A DNA stretch of 64,000 bases from Terrilactibacillus tamarindi (GTDB lineage Bacteria; Bacillota; Bacilli; Bacillales; Sporolactobacillaceae), in the NCBI RefSeq assembly GCF_009718825.1, contig NZ_WNHB01000017.1, positions 1-64,000 of the forward strand, written 5' to 3'. Below, one piece after another: positions 8,647 through 18,564 of this stretch. Positions within the stretch are counted from its first letter, which is position 1. The number at the start of each line of letters is the position of its first letter. Under the pieces are notes generated by a model that did not search any database, was not told the DNA's origin, and saw nothing but the letters and a program-made list of their open reading frames with translations. Both the position numbers and the translations under genes were made by a program.

Positions 8647-10194
8647 ATGAATGCTAAATTTTTTGTCCGGAGAATCCCATTAAAACAACTGAAATTTGTT
8701 ATTCAAGGAATGCTAGTTGGTCTATTAGGCGGTTTAGTTGTGAGCCTATTCCGACTCACGCTTCAAAAATTACTAAACTTAGATAAGGCGTTTTACACTT
8801 ATGCTCATGAAAATCCCTATTTACTGATATTGGCGGCGATTTTTATGATCCTAATTGGTTGCATGATTGGTTGGTTAATTAAAGGCGAAAAGAATATAAA
8901 AGGTAGTGGAATTCCCCAAGTAAAGGGCCAAATTCAAGGTGATCTTGAATTGAACTGGTGGCCAGTACTATGGCGAAAATTTATTGGAGGAATCTGTTCC
9001 ATTGGTCCCGGAACCTTTCTTGGTCGTGAAGGCCCTTCCATCCAATTAGGAGCCACCGTTGGACAAGGGATTAATCAATTCACTGGTGGGGATTCAACAA
9101 ATGAAAAGATATTAATTACAGCTGGAGCCAGTGCTGGTCTTTCGGCTGCATTTAATGCACCAGTGGCAGGGCTTCTATTCGGTTTAGAAGAAATTCATCA
9201 TCATTTCAGTTCAACACTTCTTGTTACCTGTTTTTCAGCCTCAATTACTGCAAATTTTGTTTCATTAAATATATTTGGAATGACACCGGTATTATTTTTA
9301 GGAGATATCCCCAGTTTTCCTTTGAATCATTATTTATGGCTTGTTTTATTAGCTATTCTTTTAGCGATTCTTGGTCTGATTTATCAAAAAGTGCTATTCC
9401 GTTTATCTGATTGGTATTCACATATTCATTTTCTCCCAAGTTATCTCTATGGATTAATTCCATTATTACTTGTGATTCCAATTGGTTATTTTGTGCCTGA
9501 TTTACTTGGTGGAGGAGCAAACGTAATAACATCATTGAATGGTGCCTATTTTACTTTGGAATTTTTGATTTTTGTCTTCATCCTTCGTTTCATTTATTCA
9601 ATGATCTCATACGGGAGTGGTTTACCCGGGGGTATCTTTTTACCTTTACTAACACTCGGTGCTTCATTAGGTGCCATTTATGGTCATTCGATCAGTACCT
9701 TTTTTGGAGTAGATGATTCACTGATTCGCTGTTTTATTATTTATGGAATGGCTGGCTATTTTACGGCCATTTGTAAAGCTCCATTAACCGGTATTATTTT
9801 AGTTTCTGAGATGGTTGGAAGCTTGGAAGTACTTATGCCGATCGCCATTGTCTCGCTTGTTGCGTATATTGCGGTAGATCTAATGGGTGGAATTCCAATA
9901 TATGAGGGACTATTAGTTAATCTCTTAGGCGAAAAGAAAGGCAATAAGAAAAGCAATAAGAAAAATCATTATACAACATTTGTCTATCCGGTTGATGTAA
10001 CAAATCATTCTCTGGTCGGAAAGAAAGTTAAAGAATATTCTTGGCCAAATGATGCACTCTTGGTTTTGATTCGTAAAGGTGAGCAAGAAGTTGTACCACA
10101 TGGGGATACCGTTATTCAAGCAGGTAACTTTTTGTATATTTCAGCAGATGCAAGTCAAGAAAGCATGATTCGTAAAAAGTTGGACAATCAGTAA
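8647..10194 (+). CDS. ClC-family chloride/proton antiporter with C-terminal TrkA-C domain
   Basis: Membrane antiporter that exchanges Cl- for H+. The three ion-pathway motifs are present: GSGIP (86-90), GREGP (126-130) and PGGIFLP in the C-terminal part of the membrane domain. The gating glutamate Glu128, and Glu182 in LLFGLEEI (the proton glutamate of transporter-type ClCs), are both kept, so I expect an exchanger rather than a channel. After a Lys-rich linker near residue 440, about 75 residues resemble a TrkA-C ligand-binding domain (VKEYSWPNDALLVLIRKG). An AGGAGTG ribosome site decides the ATG. It is probably monocistronic. Confidence 0.93.
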   Translation: MNAKFFVRRIPLKQLKFVIQGMLVGLLGGLVVSLFRLTLQKLLNLDKAFYTYAHENPYLLILAAIFMILIGCMIGWLIKGEKNIKGSGIPQVKGQIQGDLELNWWPVLWRKFIGGICSIGPGTFLGREGPSIQLGATVGQGINQFTGGDSTNEKILITAGASAGLSAAFNAPVAGLLFGLEEIHHHFSSTLLVTCFSASITANFVSLNIFGMTPVLFLGDIPSFPLNHYLWLVLLAILLAILGLIYQKVLFRLSDWYSHIHFLPSYLYGLIPLLLVIPIGYFVPDLLGGGANVITSLNGAYFTLEFLIFVFILRFIYSMISYGSGLPGGIFLPLLTLGASLGAIYGHSISTFFGVDDSLIRCFIIYGMAGYFTAICKAPLTGIILVSEMVGSLEVLMPIAIVSLVAYIAVDLMGGIPIYEGLLVNLLGEKKGNKKSNKKNHYTTFVYPVDVTNHSLVGKKVKEYSWPNDALLVLIRKGEQEVVPHGDTVIQAGNFLYISADASQESMIRKKLDNQ

Positions 10195-10475
10195 ACCAAT
10201 CCTTTAATTTAATGAGTGACAATCTTTACTACTATAGAATGTAAAAAAACATTTTACTCTCCATTCTGATAAATACCGACCTTTTTTAGCAAAATAACTT
10301 GCAAGATATTCAATATAAGATAAGATAAAAATTAGATTTATTATCTTATAATGGGTTAAATGCAAACATTCGCATAACAACCTATTCAAGTTCAGTACAT
10401 TAGTTACTGAATTAATAGCTGCTTTTTTCATAGGCTTTAAACTTTATTATGGAAAAGGTATTAAGGAGGAATGTT

Positions 10476-13322
10476 ATGACTTCGAATTTAAAGTCATCTT
10501 TTAGCGAATGGTTCGATCGCTTTAAAAACAGTGGACTCATTCAAGCACTTATTTTTACATACAAAGTAGCATGGAATTCATTTTTAGTCATTATCTCAGT
10601 CATATTTATCGGCTGTGTCTTTGCATTTGGTATTTCCACTGGTTATTTTGCTGCTTTGGTACGGGACCAGCCGGTTTTGAATTATAAGACGTTGAAAGGG
10701 GATATGGCCAATTACTCTCAAAGTAGTGAGATTTATTTTGCCGATAACATCCCTCTGGGAAAAGTTAATAGTGATCTTATTCGGACAACAGTGACATTAG
10801 ATCAAGTTTCCTCTCATTTTACAGATGCTTTGCTATCAACGGAGGATGAACTTTTCTATGAACATCACGGTGTTGTTCCAAAAGCTGTATTCCGTGCAAC
10901 CTATCAAGATATTACAAACCAACCATTACAAACCGGTGGCAGTACGATCACACAACAAGTTGTTAAGAATCAAATCCTGAGTAATGCTGTGACGAAAGAG
11001 CGTAAGGCAAGGGAAATCTTGTTGGCGATGAGATTGGAACATTTTTTTAGTAAAAACGAGATTTTGCAATCTTATATTAACGTCAGTCCCTTTGGACGAA
11101 ATGCATCTGGTCAGAATATAGCAGGAGTTCAAACGGCTGCACAAGGTATTTTTGGTGTTGATGCTAAAAAACTTAATATTCCACAGGCTGCGTTCATTGC
11201 TGGTTTACCTCAAAATCCATTTGTCTATTCACCTTTTGATAATAATGGTGAAATCAAAAAAGATATCTCTCCTGGAATTAACCGAGCTCATGCTGTTCTA
11301 AAAAATATGTACGATGGCGGCTATATTTCACAGAAAGACTATCAGGACGCTCTGAAATATGACTACAAAAAGCACTTTAAAGATACAACCAAAATGATAA
11401 AAAATCGCTATCACTATGTCACGAATGAAGTGATTAAAGACGCAAGTATTATTTTGGCCAAACAAGCCGCTCGAAAACAGGGATATAGCGAGGACAAATT
11501 ATATCATGACTATACAACCTATCTTAACTATTCGAAGGTATCAAAGTCACAAGGATCAAGTGTTGAATCCATTGCCAAAGCAAATAAAGTTAATTATTCA
11601 ACAATAAAAAAACATTTTGATACATTCGAAAATCTCATGGATAGTGCCACATTAGATTTACAGAATGGTGGCTATAAAATTCATACGACCATTAATAAAG
11701 ATATCTATGATGACCAACAAGCTTTTGCAAGTCATTATAGCGGATATGAAAGCGATCGGATTACGTATCGAAAAGACTCTAAAACAGGAAAAAAGGAAGA
11801 GATTCGCCACCCAATGGAGGTAGGTTCTGTTCTTATTAAAAATGATACTGGCGCAATCATAAGTTTTGTTGGTGGGCGTGGATTTGATTTATCCCAATAT
11901 AATTTTGCGACTCAAGTCAATAGACAAAACGGATCTACGATGAAACCACTACTTGTCTATGCCCCTGCGATGGAAGCTGGACTAACTCAGCCAGGCAACA
12001 TAATGGCAGACTTACCATACAAAAGAATCATGGGTTCTGGGCAAGTTTATTCACCTGTTAACTATACACCCCTCTATCATGGCTTTGAATCGACGAGAAA
12101 AGCCCTATATCAGTCTGATAATATGCCGGCCGTCCGACTATTTACTCGGCTAAGCCAAACCATAAGTGATCCTCCAAGTTATCTGAAGAAAATGGGATTT
12201 ACATCACTCATTGGTTCAGATGGATATAACGTTTCTGCTGCGTTAGGCGGTATTACACTCGGACCTACTGTTGAAGAAAATACGAATGCTTATGCAACAT
12301 TCGGAAACGGCGGTAAGTTTGTTGATGCCTATATTATTGATAAGATCACAGATACATCTAGCCGTACGGTTTATCAACATAAAGTTAAAAAAACGACTGT
12401 CTTTTCTCCACAAACAAATTATTTAATGCTAGATATGATGCGAGATGTATTAAGCCCAATGGGTACAGCCCGAGGTGTACCTGGTCAACTTGATTTTCAT
12501 GCCGACTGGGCAGGTAAAACCGGAACATCTCAAGATTGGCGAGATGGATGGTTTGTTGCTACCAATCCTAATGTCACACTTGGCGTTTGGACTGGCTATG
12601 GCAATAACGCTAAAATGAATCATCAATATTACTCATCAAGAACACAGAAGCTTTGGGCAGGATTTGCCAATGCGGCCTATCGTATTGATCCTGAACTTAT
12701 GAGCCCTAATAAGAAATTTACTCAACCAAAAGGAATCATAAAAACAACATACTGTGGTTTAACTGGGGAAAAAGTGACATCGCTCTGCAGGGAAGCTGGA
12801 TTTGTCACAACGGATTTAATGAATGCTAAATATGCTCCTAGAACAACCGAAGAAGCCTTAGTCAGAACGAGTCAAGGTGTAAAAATTAAGCAAGGCTTTG
12901 TTAGCCAAAATTATCCGTTCCTTGATCTTTCTAAAACGAATGAAAAATTTCTAAAACTAATCCAATTGCCAGGTGATCAATTAGTTACTGATGAGGAAGT
13001 TGCTGCAGACAGGGATAAAGAGAATGAGGAAAAAAAGAAAGAGCCAGATAATAAAAAAGCGACGATAGAACAAAACGATAAAGAGGAACAGATACCAACA
13101 AAAACGAATGATAAAAAGCAAAACAAATCGAATCATAAAACAGAACCTGATGGAAAAAAGCAAACAACCGATCAACAAACAACGGATAAGCAAACAACAG
13201 ATCAAAAAACATCAGGTCAACAAACAACAGATCAACAAAACAATACAACGCCACAATCAAATAGCACAGAGAACAATGACTCAGTAAAAAAGGAACAATC
13301 AATCAAACAACCAATAAATTAA
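10476..13322 (+). CDS. Class A penicillin-binding protein (bifunctional transglycosylase/transpeptidase)
   Basis: Polymerises and cross-links peptidoglycan outside the membrane. An N-terminal cytoplasmic tail and one transmembrane helix (about 33-62) are followed by a GT51 domain with catalytic Glu123 (STEDELFYEHHG) and the GGSTITQQ motif. The transpeptidase domain has Ser487 in STMK, SDN (about 547) and KTGT (about 681). Between the domains, roughly residues 340-390, lies a SVESIAKANKVNYSTIKKHF segment that looks like a degenerate LysM-type repeat. The last 85 residues are Lys/Glu then Gln/Thr-rich (TTDQ repeats) and probably span or enter the wall. I chose ATG 10476 because AAGGAGG stands six bases before it; 10449 has no site. 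The protein is 948 residues. The exact subclass is not assigned. Confidence 0.94.
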   Translation: MTSNLKSSFSEWFDRFKNSGLIQALIFTYKVAWNSFLVIISVIFIGCVFAFGISTGYFAALVRDQPVLNYKTLKGDMANYSQSSEIYFADNIPLGKVNSDLIRTTVTLDQVSSHFTDALLSTEDELFYEHHGVVPKAVFRATYQDITNQPLQTGGSTITQQVVKNQILSNAVTKERKAREILLAMRLEHFFSKNEILQSYINVSPFGRNASGQNIAGVQTAAQGIFGVDAKKLNIPQAAFIAGLPQNPFVYSPFDNNGEIKKDISPGINRAHAVLKNMYDGGYISQKDYQDALKYDYKKHFKDTTKMIKNRYHYVTNEVIKDASIILAKQAARKQGYSEDKLYHDYTTYLNYSKVSKSQGSSVESIAKANKVNYSTIKKHFDTFENLMDSATLDLQNGGYKIHTTINKDIYDDQQAFASHYSGYESDRITYRKDSKTGKKEEIRHPMEVGSVLIKNDTGAIISFVGGRGFDLSQYNFATQVNRQNGSTMKPLLVYAPAMEAGLTQPGNIMADLPYKRIMGSGQVYSPVNYTPLYHGFESTRKALYQSDNMPAVRLFTRLSQTISDPPSYLKKMGFTSLIGSDGYNVSAALGGITLGPTVEENTNAYATFGNGGKFVDAYIIDKITDTSSRTVYQHKVKKTTVFSPQTNYLMLDMMRDVLSPMGTARGVPGQLDFHADWAGKTGTSQDWRDGWFVATNPNVTLGVWTGYGNNAKMNHQYYSSRTQKLWAGFANAAYRIDPELMSPNKKFTQPKGIIKTTYCGLTGEKVTSLCREAGFVTTDLMNAKYAPRTTEEALVRTSQGVKIKQGFVSQNYPFLDLSKTNEKFLKLIQLPGDQLVTDEEVAADRDKENEEKKKEPDNKKATIEQNDKEEQIPTKTNDKKQNKSNHKTEPDGKKQTTDQQTTDKQTTDQKTSGQQTTDQQNNTTPQSNSTENNDSVKKEQSIKQPIN

Positions 13323-13323
13323 T

Positions 13324-13364
13324 GAAGCAAAAGAGCCAATGATCGGCTCTCCTGCTTCATTTTT
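13324..13364 (+). terminator. Terminator of the PBP gene
   Basis: GAAGCA and GAGCC pair with GGCTC and TGCTTC across an interrupted stem, followed by ATTTTTG. Located directly after the stop codon. Confidence 0.8.
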
Positions 13365-13426
13365 GTTATAAAAAATAGACTATGTCCGAATTAAGTCATT
13401 ATGGACAAGTCTATTTTATATAGAAC

Positions 13427-14428
13427 CTATTTAGTAGTTGATGATCGATATTCAATTCGATAAGGCAATGTGACAGTGATTTCATCAACTTCTTCTTTAT
13501 TCATAAATTTGGTTAATAATCGCATAGCAACCGCCCCAATGTCATACATTGGTTGAACTACACATGATAGCGTTGGACGAACCATTTGAGCTAATCGTGT
13601 ATTGTCATTACTTATGACCTCAATATCATTAGGCACTGTTAACCCACTGTCTTGTATTTGATGGATAACACCTATGCCCATTTCATCTGAACCAGCAAAG
13701 ATCGCCGTTGGCTTATTATCAAGCGCTAAAAACTGTTCTGTCGCTTCTTTACCTGATTCATAAGTGTCATCACCAATAGCCACCAGATCCTCTAAATAAG
13801 GTATTTCTGCGCTCTCTAAGGCACGTTTGTATCCTTTGAGTTTATGTTCTCCATTGATAGGTACCTCAGTTGGTCCAGAAATGAAGCCTATTCGTTTATG
13901 ACCTTGATTAATAAAGTATGTAATGGCATCAAAAACGGCTTGTTCATAATTAATATTTACCGATGGTACTTGGTTTTGTTCATCAAGCGTAGCAGCTAGA
14001 ACGATTGGTACTGGGGACTTTTTAAATTCTTCGATAAGATCTTGATTAATTTCCCCACCCATAAAAACAATACCATCGACTTGTTTACCAAGTAAAGTTT
14101 GAATAAGGTGCATCTCTTTATTTTTATTCTGATCAGAATTACAAAGAATAATATTGTATTTATACATGGTTGCTATGTCTTCAATTCCTCGAGCAAGCTC
14201 AGAAAAAAACACATTTGAAATGTCAGGAATGATGACTCCAACAGTTGTTGTTTTCTTACTAGCTAAACCTCGAGCAACAGCATTCGGTCTATAACCCAAT
14301 CTTTCAATCGCTTCTAACACTTTTTTTCTTGTCGTTGGTTTAACGTTTGGATTACCGTTAACAACCCTAGAAACAGTCGCCATTGAAACGCTTGCCTCTC
14401 GAGCTACATCATATATTGTTGCACTCAT
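13427..14428 (-). CDS. ccpA: Catabolite control protein A
   Basis: LacI-family master regulator of carbon catabolite control. With HPr(Ser-P) it binds cre sites. The helix-turn-helix and hinge helix are at 1-58 ([31 protein letters not shown]), followed by a periplasmic-binding-protein-like core ([29 protein letters not shown]). The 333 residues match the usual 334. Three cre-like sites occur in this window (before the PTS IIA gene, before the PTS activator and before murC). Unlike B. subtilis, no aroA or acu genes adjoin it; its upstream neighbours are ytxH/ytxG. Confidence 0.97.
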   Translation of the reverse strand: MSATIYDVAREASVSMATVSRVVNGNPNVKPTTRKKVLEAIERLGYRPNAVARGLASKKTTTVGVIIPDISNVFFSELARGIEDIATMYKYNIILCNSDQNKNKEMHLIQTLLGKQVDGIVFMGGEINQDLIEEFKKSPVPIVLAATLDEQNQVPSVNINYEQAVFDAITYFINQGHKRIGFISGPTEVPINGEHKLKGYKRALESAEIPYLEDLVAIGDDTYESGKEATEQFLALDNKPTAIFAGSDEMGIGVIHQIQDSGLTVPNDIEVISNDNTRLAQMVRPTLSCVVQPMYDIGAVAMRLLTKFMNKEEVDEITVTLPYRIEYRSSTTK

Positions 14429-14601
14429 ACACGATTGTCCCCCCTCAACTTTTTCAACTTTACATGTAATACTATTATAACCATTAATATTAGTATTTTA
14501 TTTTTACTATAGCATAACTTAATCACATATCTATCTTTTTCAACAAAAAATATCATATTATTACACGGAAATAGAAAAACCAAATCCGTTTTGATGAAGA
14601 A

Positions 14602-14630
14602 AACGGGTTGAACCTCATGTTCAACCCGTT
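14602..14630 (-). terminator. Terminator of the ytxG-ytxH operon
   Basis: A perfect 12-bp stem (AACGGGTTGAAC / GTTCAACCCGTT) with a five-base loop, followed on the minus strand by TTTTCTTC. It separates ytxH from ccpA, so ccpA must have its own promoter. Confidence 0.85.
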
Positions 14631-14649
14631 TTTGTTGATTCAATATAAA

Positions 14650-14991
14650 TTATATGTAATCTTTGGGTGCAGTCACTTTGATTTCTTTACTCGACTTGAG
14701 ATTGACATTCTGACGTTTCTTTCGGCTTGGTATGGATTTTTTTACGTATTGAACCATCTGTTTATCTGAAACTGATTTAGCTAGATTTGTGGATCTCTCC
14801 TTCGCTAATTGGATAAAATCGACGCTTTTCCGACGAATAGAGTGAGTTCCACGATCAAGCTGAATCCGCATGTCTTTACCTGTCTTAGGTGTCAATAATA
14901 ATGCGGCACTTGCTCCAAGTAAGCTTCCAAGCATCATACCAGTAAAAAACAGAGAACCTTTTTTACTTTGTTTCTTTCCTGTTTTACTCAA
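14650..14991 (-). CDS. ytxH: YtxH-like general stress protein
   Basis: A 113-residue YtxH-family protein. A short charged N terminus is followed by one glycine-rich membrane segment (FFTGMMLGSLLGASAALLLTP) and the family motif TPKTGKDMR, then a basic, probably helical tail. The molecular function is not known; in B. subtilis ytxG-ytxH-ytxJ is a sigma-B and sigma-H dependent stress operon. The spacing to ytxG (127 bp) contains a CCCACC/GGTGGG hairpin. Co-transcription is inferred from order and the shared terminator. Confidence 0.8.
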   Translation of the reverse strand: MSKTGKKQSKKGSLFFTGMMLGSLLGASAALLLTPKTGKDMRIQLDRGTHSIRRKSVDFIQLAKERSTNLAKSVSDKQMVQYVKKSIPSRKKRQNVNLKSSKEIKVTAPKDYI

Positions 14992-15024
14992 CCCTTCTCC
15001 ATCTCCTTGCTCATATTTTTCTCA

Positions 15025-15062
15025 ATTAAAAATTGAGACCCACCTTAGTATATAGGTGGGAA
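15025..15062. repeat. CCCACC/GGTGGG hairpin, short relative of family B
   Basis: CCCACCTTAGTATATAGGTGGG folds into a hairpin next to an AT-rich one (TCTCAATT / AATTGAGA). A similar CCCACCT...AGGTGGG stem forms part of the larger repeats at 18.6 and 36.6 kb, so this may be a decayed piece. It could equally be a local processing or attenuation hairpin between ytxG and ytxH. Confidence 0.45.
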
Positions 15063-15118
15063 TCTCTAAGTTGGAAGATAAGACCTCTTCTTTATCCCCA
15101 AGTTTTTATTTAACTTGT

Positions 15119-15553
15119 TTATTGATTAGTAGAAGACGTTTGTGTATTTTTGTTTTTCCATTTACTCCATAAACTAATAGCTGCTTGTCCATACTGAATG
15201 GCTTTGGCAACTTGATCTGAATGTTGTTCACCTTTAAGTGTCACCTTATTGGCCACTCTTTGTACAGATTGATTGACATTTTTAATGGAGTCTCCAACAC
15301 CTTCAATACCCTCAAAGAAACGATTAAGGTGAGCAGACTTGTGCTGAACATCTTCAGATAACTGATTCGTCTTATGTAATAGCTCAGCTGTCTCCATTGT
15401 TATACCTTGCATTTGTTGTTCAACATGATCTAATGTACTCACCATGCTATTCATTGTTCTTTGTATTGAACGAAGTGTTTCTGCAAGAAAATAAACGAGT
15501 GCCGCAAATGCAATCGCAATCACTGCAACGCTTAAATATAAAATTATAACCAC
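15119..15553 (-). CDS. ytxG: DUF948 membrane protein YtxG
   Basis: 144 residues: an N-terminal membrane helix (IILYLSVAVIAIAFAALVYFL), then a long amphipathic, coiled-coil-like region (IQRTMNSMVSTLDHVEQQM) typical of DUF948 proteins. The start is GTG with a GGGAGGT Shine-Dalgarno seven bases upstream. Function is unknown. It is the B. subtilis YtxG equivalent by order (ytxG-ytxH near ccpA and murC) and by domain. Confidence 0.8.
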   Translation of the reverse strand: MVIILYLSVAVIAIAFAALVYFLAETLRSIQRTMNSMVSTLDHVEQQMQGITMETAELLHKTNQLSEDVQHKSAHLNRFFEGIEGVGDSIKNVNQSVQRVANKVTLKGEQHSDQVAKAIQYGQAAISLWSKWKNKNTQTSSTNQ

Positions 15554-15578
15554 AACGATTACCTCCCTTTTTGACTAT

Positions 15579-15604
15579 CTTCCCATTTTAGTTTGTTTCT
15601 AAAC
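15579..15604 (-). promoter_or_regulatory. Possible sigma-B promoter of ytxG
   Basis: On the minus strand GTTTAG, 14 bp and GGGAAG resemble the sigma-B consensus GTTTAA-N12-15-GGGTAT (5/6 and 4/6). I looked here because the B. subtilis homologues are sigma-B controlled, so this match is suggestive only. Confidence 0.3.
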
Positions 15605-15762
15605 AACAAATCTATACATTCAATATATCAATGATTAATAAAATCTGAAAGTGAAATTAGACCAAGCCATTAATTATTTAACACGGATCTACTCGTATCA
15701 AATACTGATCAAGTTGTTTAGGTTATTGCACACTGGCAGAGTCCCCTAATCGATAACTTAAA

Positions 15763-17061
15763 TTATCGATTAGAGTCTTCATAAGCTTTTTGATACTTTT
15801 GAATATCCCCAGCTCCCATAAATAGTAACACACTATTTTCATATTGCTTAAGATCATCAATATTTTGTAGGCTTAAAATAATAGAGCCAGGAATTTTATT
15901 TTGTAAGTCGTGAATGGTTAATTTCCCATTGGATTCGCGAGCAGAACCAAAGATTTCGCATAAATAAACTTGATCTGCTAATTTCAAGCTGCTAACAAAA
16001 CCATCTAGAAATGTAAGGGTACGAGAATACGTATGAGGTTGAAATACCGCAATAATCTGCTTATCGGGGTATTTTTTCCTTGCTGCTTCAATCGTTACTT
16101 TAATTTCTGTTGGATGGTGAGCATAATCATCAATCAAAATTTGATTGCCTAATTTTTTCTCAGCAAAGCGACGCTTCACACCTTTAAAAGACGCTAATCT
16201 TTCTTTTACTAGCTCTACGGGTACATTTTGATAATGACAGAAAGCTATGACTGCCAGGGTATTTAAAATGTTATGATTTCCGAATCCGGGAATTTTAAAA
16301 TGCCCATATAAGTCATTTCTAACGAACACATCAAAATGCGTACCATCCGAGGTTGTTTCGATATTTCTCGCCTGAAAATCATTCTCCTCATTTAATCCAT
16401 AATAAATGATGGGTACATTAGATTTTATACTTTGCAATTTCTCATCGTCACCACAAGCAAAGATCCCCTTTTTCACGCTCAAAGCCATTTCTTGAAAAGC
16501 GTCAAAAACATCATCAATATCCTTGTAGTAATCAGAGTGATCAAACTCAATGTTTGTAATAATACAGTAATCAGGTTTATAAGCTAAAAAATGCCGTTTG
16601 TATTCACATGACTCAAAGATGAAATAGTCGCTATCTTCAACACCCACTCCAGTTCCATCACCTATTAAATATGATGTCGAGGCAAACTCACTAAAAACAT
16701 GAGCAAGTAAACCAGTCGTTGATGTCTTTCCATGGGTACCTGTTATGGCTACACTTGTATGTGTATCAGCAAGATGACTCAAAAAATCAAAGTAACGATA
16801 CGTAGGTACGCCCATTTCTCTTGCCTTTTTGATTTCTTCGTGATCATCAGGAAACGCATTCCCTGCAATAACGATTTCATCCTTATTAATATTGTTTTTA
16901 TCAAAAGGTAAAAGAGGAATATTTTTTTCTTCTAGAGCCTGTTGAGTAAAAAATCGCTTATCATAGTCTGAGCCCTGTACTTGATGCTTCATGTCATATA
17001 GAATTTGCGCAAGTGCACTCATTCCAGTTCCTTTTATTCCTACGAAATGATATTTCGCCAT
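15763..17061 (-). CDS. murC: UDP-N-acetylmuramate--L-alanine ligase
   Basis: Adds L-alanine to UDP-MurNAc, the first peptide step of peptidoglycan synthesis, in the cytoplasm. The N-terminal nucleotide-sugar domain opens with [15 protein letters not shown], the ATP loop is [10 protein letters not shown] near residue 107, and the C-terminal domain has [12 protein letters not shown] 17061 follows a GGAGGT site; the upstream ATG at 17088 has none. This gives 432 residues, the usual size. The stop codon sits in a long inverted repeat (CTAATCGATAA / TTATCGATTAG, 15747-15774) without a U-tract. Confidence 0.97.
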   Translation of the reverse strand: MAKYHFVGIKGTGMSALAQILYDMKHQVQGSDYDKRFFTQQALEEKNIPLLPFDKNNINKDEIVIAGNAFPDDHEEIKKAREMGVPTYRYFDFLSHLADTHTSVAITGTHGKTSTTGLLAHVFSEFASTSYLIGDGTGVGVEDSDYFIFESCEYKRHFLAYKPDYCIITNIEFDHSDYYKDIDDVFDAFQEMALSVKKGIFACGDDEKLQSIKSNVPIIYYGLNEENDFQARNIETTSDGTHFDVFVRNDLYGHFKIPGFGNHNILNTLAVIAFCHYQNVPVELVKERLASFKGVKRRFAEKKLGNQILIDDYAHHPTEIKVTIEAARKKYPDKQIIAVFQPHTYSRTLTFLDGFVSSLKLADQVYLCEIFGSARESNGKLTIHDLQNKIPGSIILSLQNIDDLKQYENSVLLFMGAGDIQKYQKAYEDSNR

Positions 17062-17192
17062 TAAAATGACCTCCAAAATCCCTTCCATTTATCCATATTC
17101 ACTTAACCTATATATATATAGATACTATATGCAAATATATTCTAATTGTTTGGTATTCTTTTCCCAAAGATAAGTTTGCCAATTGAAAACCT

Positions 17193-17206
17193 GTTAAGCG
17201 TTAACA
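17193..17206 (-). promoter_or_regulatory. cre-like palindrome upstream of murC
   Basis: GTTAAGCGTTAACA agrees with the CcpA site consensus TGWAANCGNTNWCA at 12 of 14 positions and forms a near-perfect palindrome when extended by one base. It lies about 130 bp before the murC start. Binding is inferred from sequence only. Confidence 0.35.
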
Positions 17207-17354
17207 AAAGCTAAATTTTAAAAACTCGTTGTCTAAAGTCGTTTCGCATATGAAATACCTTGAATTACATATGGGATGGATATAGCCTAACAACTTTCTT
17301 TTATCTTATTATACATCTTTTTTCTTGTAATAATGAATTTGCAGTCTCTTTAAC

Positions 17355-18452
17355 TTAGTCGACTTTTTCTAATCTCGGATTTAGATTATATTTTCTTCCA
17401 GCTTTGGCTTGATGTTTTCCGTTTAACATCACATTGTCTCCTGTAAAACCTATACCTATTTTTAATAAACTGCTTCCTATACCGTACAAATCCACGGGAA
17501 CCTGTCGTTTTTCAAATTCTAGTATTCTTTCTTTTGTAAAACCGCCACTCACAACGATCTTAACATGATTAAACCCCTCTTTGTCCAGAGCCTCTCTTAG
17601 ACCGAAAACAAGTTCAGGGTTAACACTTCTTGGATCAAATCGACCAAGCAATTCAGGATGATTAATAAAATATTTATCAACCATATTTTTTGCCGTATCG
17701 AGCCTTACACCTTTCAGTGTTTCTCCAAAAGCATGTGCAAGTTTTAAACTATCACCAATGACATCGTTATTATAGTCCACTAATGACACAAGATCATCCT
17801 CTGGATAATGCTCATGATAGGCCCGTGTAGCTGCAACAACGTCACCTTCAAACATTTGGATCAATGCGTGAGGCATTGTCCCCATTCCTTGCTTACCCCA
17901 CCACTCATTCATCGCATGAGTCGCTTGAGCTGTAGAACCACCTATGTATGCAGAGTATCCATCTCCCGCTTGTTGTGTATAATGGTCATCCCTGTCACCC
18001 ATGAAAATCACGGGTTTTTGAACACCAGATGCCCTGGCTGCTTTTACAACATTATAGACATTCGTTGCAACTGACGTTCTTCTGGCTAGAATCCCGTCAA
18101 TAATGCCTTCTAAAAACCCAAAGTTTTGATAAGGACCTGTAATGGTTAAGACCGTTTCAAACGGTTCAATCTTGTCACCATCTTTTAAGGAATATATCTC
18201 CAATTGATCTGGGTCTTTTGCAAAAGTTTTGATTAAAGCAATTGCCTCATCTGTACCACACAAAACAGCATGTTCTTTTTGAAAAAATTGAGTTGTTACA
18301 ATGTTATTGGGTTTCTCTTTTTTAATAATTTCACACGATTTAAGAAAGTAAACGGCCGAAAACCACCCTTCTCTAATTCGTTCATCAAATTTAAAGGTTT
18401 TATTCGTCAGCCTTTTAATCTTTCCTTGAACTTTTAATTCAATTTCTTTCAT
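17355..18452 (-). CDS. Nicotinate phosphoribosyltransferase (PncB-like)
   Basis: Likely converts nicotinate and PRPP to nicotinate mononucleotide in NAD salvage. The 365 residues carry family features: YFLKSCEIIKKEKP near the N terminus, GTDEAIAL, the active-site region around RASGVQKPVIFMGDRDDH, STAQATHAMNEWWG, and a C-terminal barrel with VRLDTAKN and KIVVSGGFTKERILEFE. It is shorter than the roughly 490-residue B. subtilis PncB and resembles the compact form. The ATG has an AAGGAG ribosome site. It lies between murC and sftA, an insertion relative to B. subtilis. Confidence 0.85.
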   Translation of the reverse strand: MKEIELKVQGKIKRLTNKTFKFDERIREGWFSAVYFLKSCEIIKKEKPNNIVTTQFFQKEHAVLCGTDEAIALIKTFAKDPDQLEIYSLKDGDKIEPFETVLTITGPYQNFGFLEGIIDGILARRTSVATNVYNVVKAARASGVQKPVIFMGDRDDHYTQQAGDGYSAYIGGSTAQATHAMNEWWGKQGMGTMPHALIQMFEGDVVAATRAYHEHYPEDDLVSLVDYNNDVIGDSLKLAHAFGETLKGVRLDTAKNMVDKYFINHPELLGRFDPRSVNPELVFGLREALDKEGFNHVKIVVSGGFTKERILEFEKRQVPVDLYGIGSSLLKIGIGFTGDNVMLNGKHQAKAGRKYNLNPRLEKVD

Positions 18453-18564
18453 GTGTTTATCTCCTTAACTAACGCGATTGACGTAAGATACATGACTCGC
18501 CATTTATTTTAACCTTAAATAACCTTATTGTAAAAAAAATATACTTCAGTTTATTGATTCTCTA

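Noticed and set aside
10204-10431. 75-codon leftward frame between the ClC and PBP genes
   Set aside because: No ribosome site, unusual composition, overlaps the promoter region of the PBP gene, and no recognisable family.
12985-13302. Long antisense frames across the 3' end of the PBP gene
   Set aside because: They arise from the low-complexity Lys/Gln/Thr coding region; products are Phe/Leu-rich shadows without ribosome sites.
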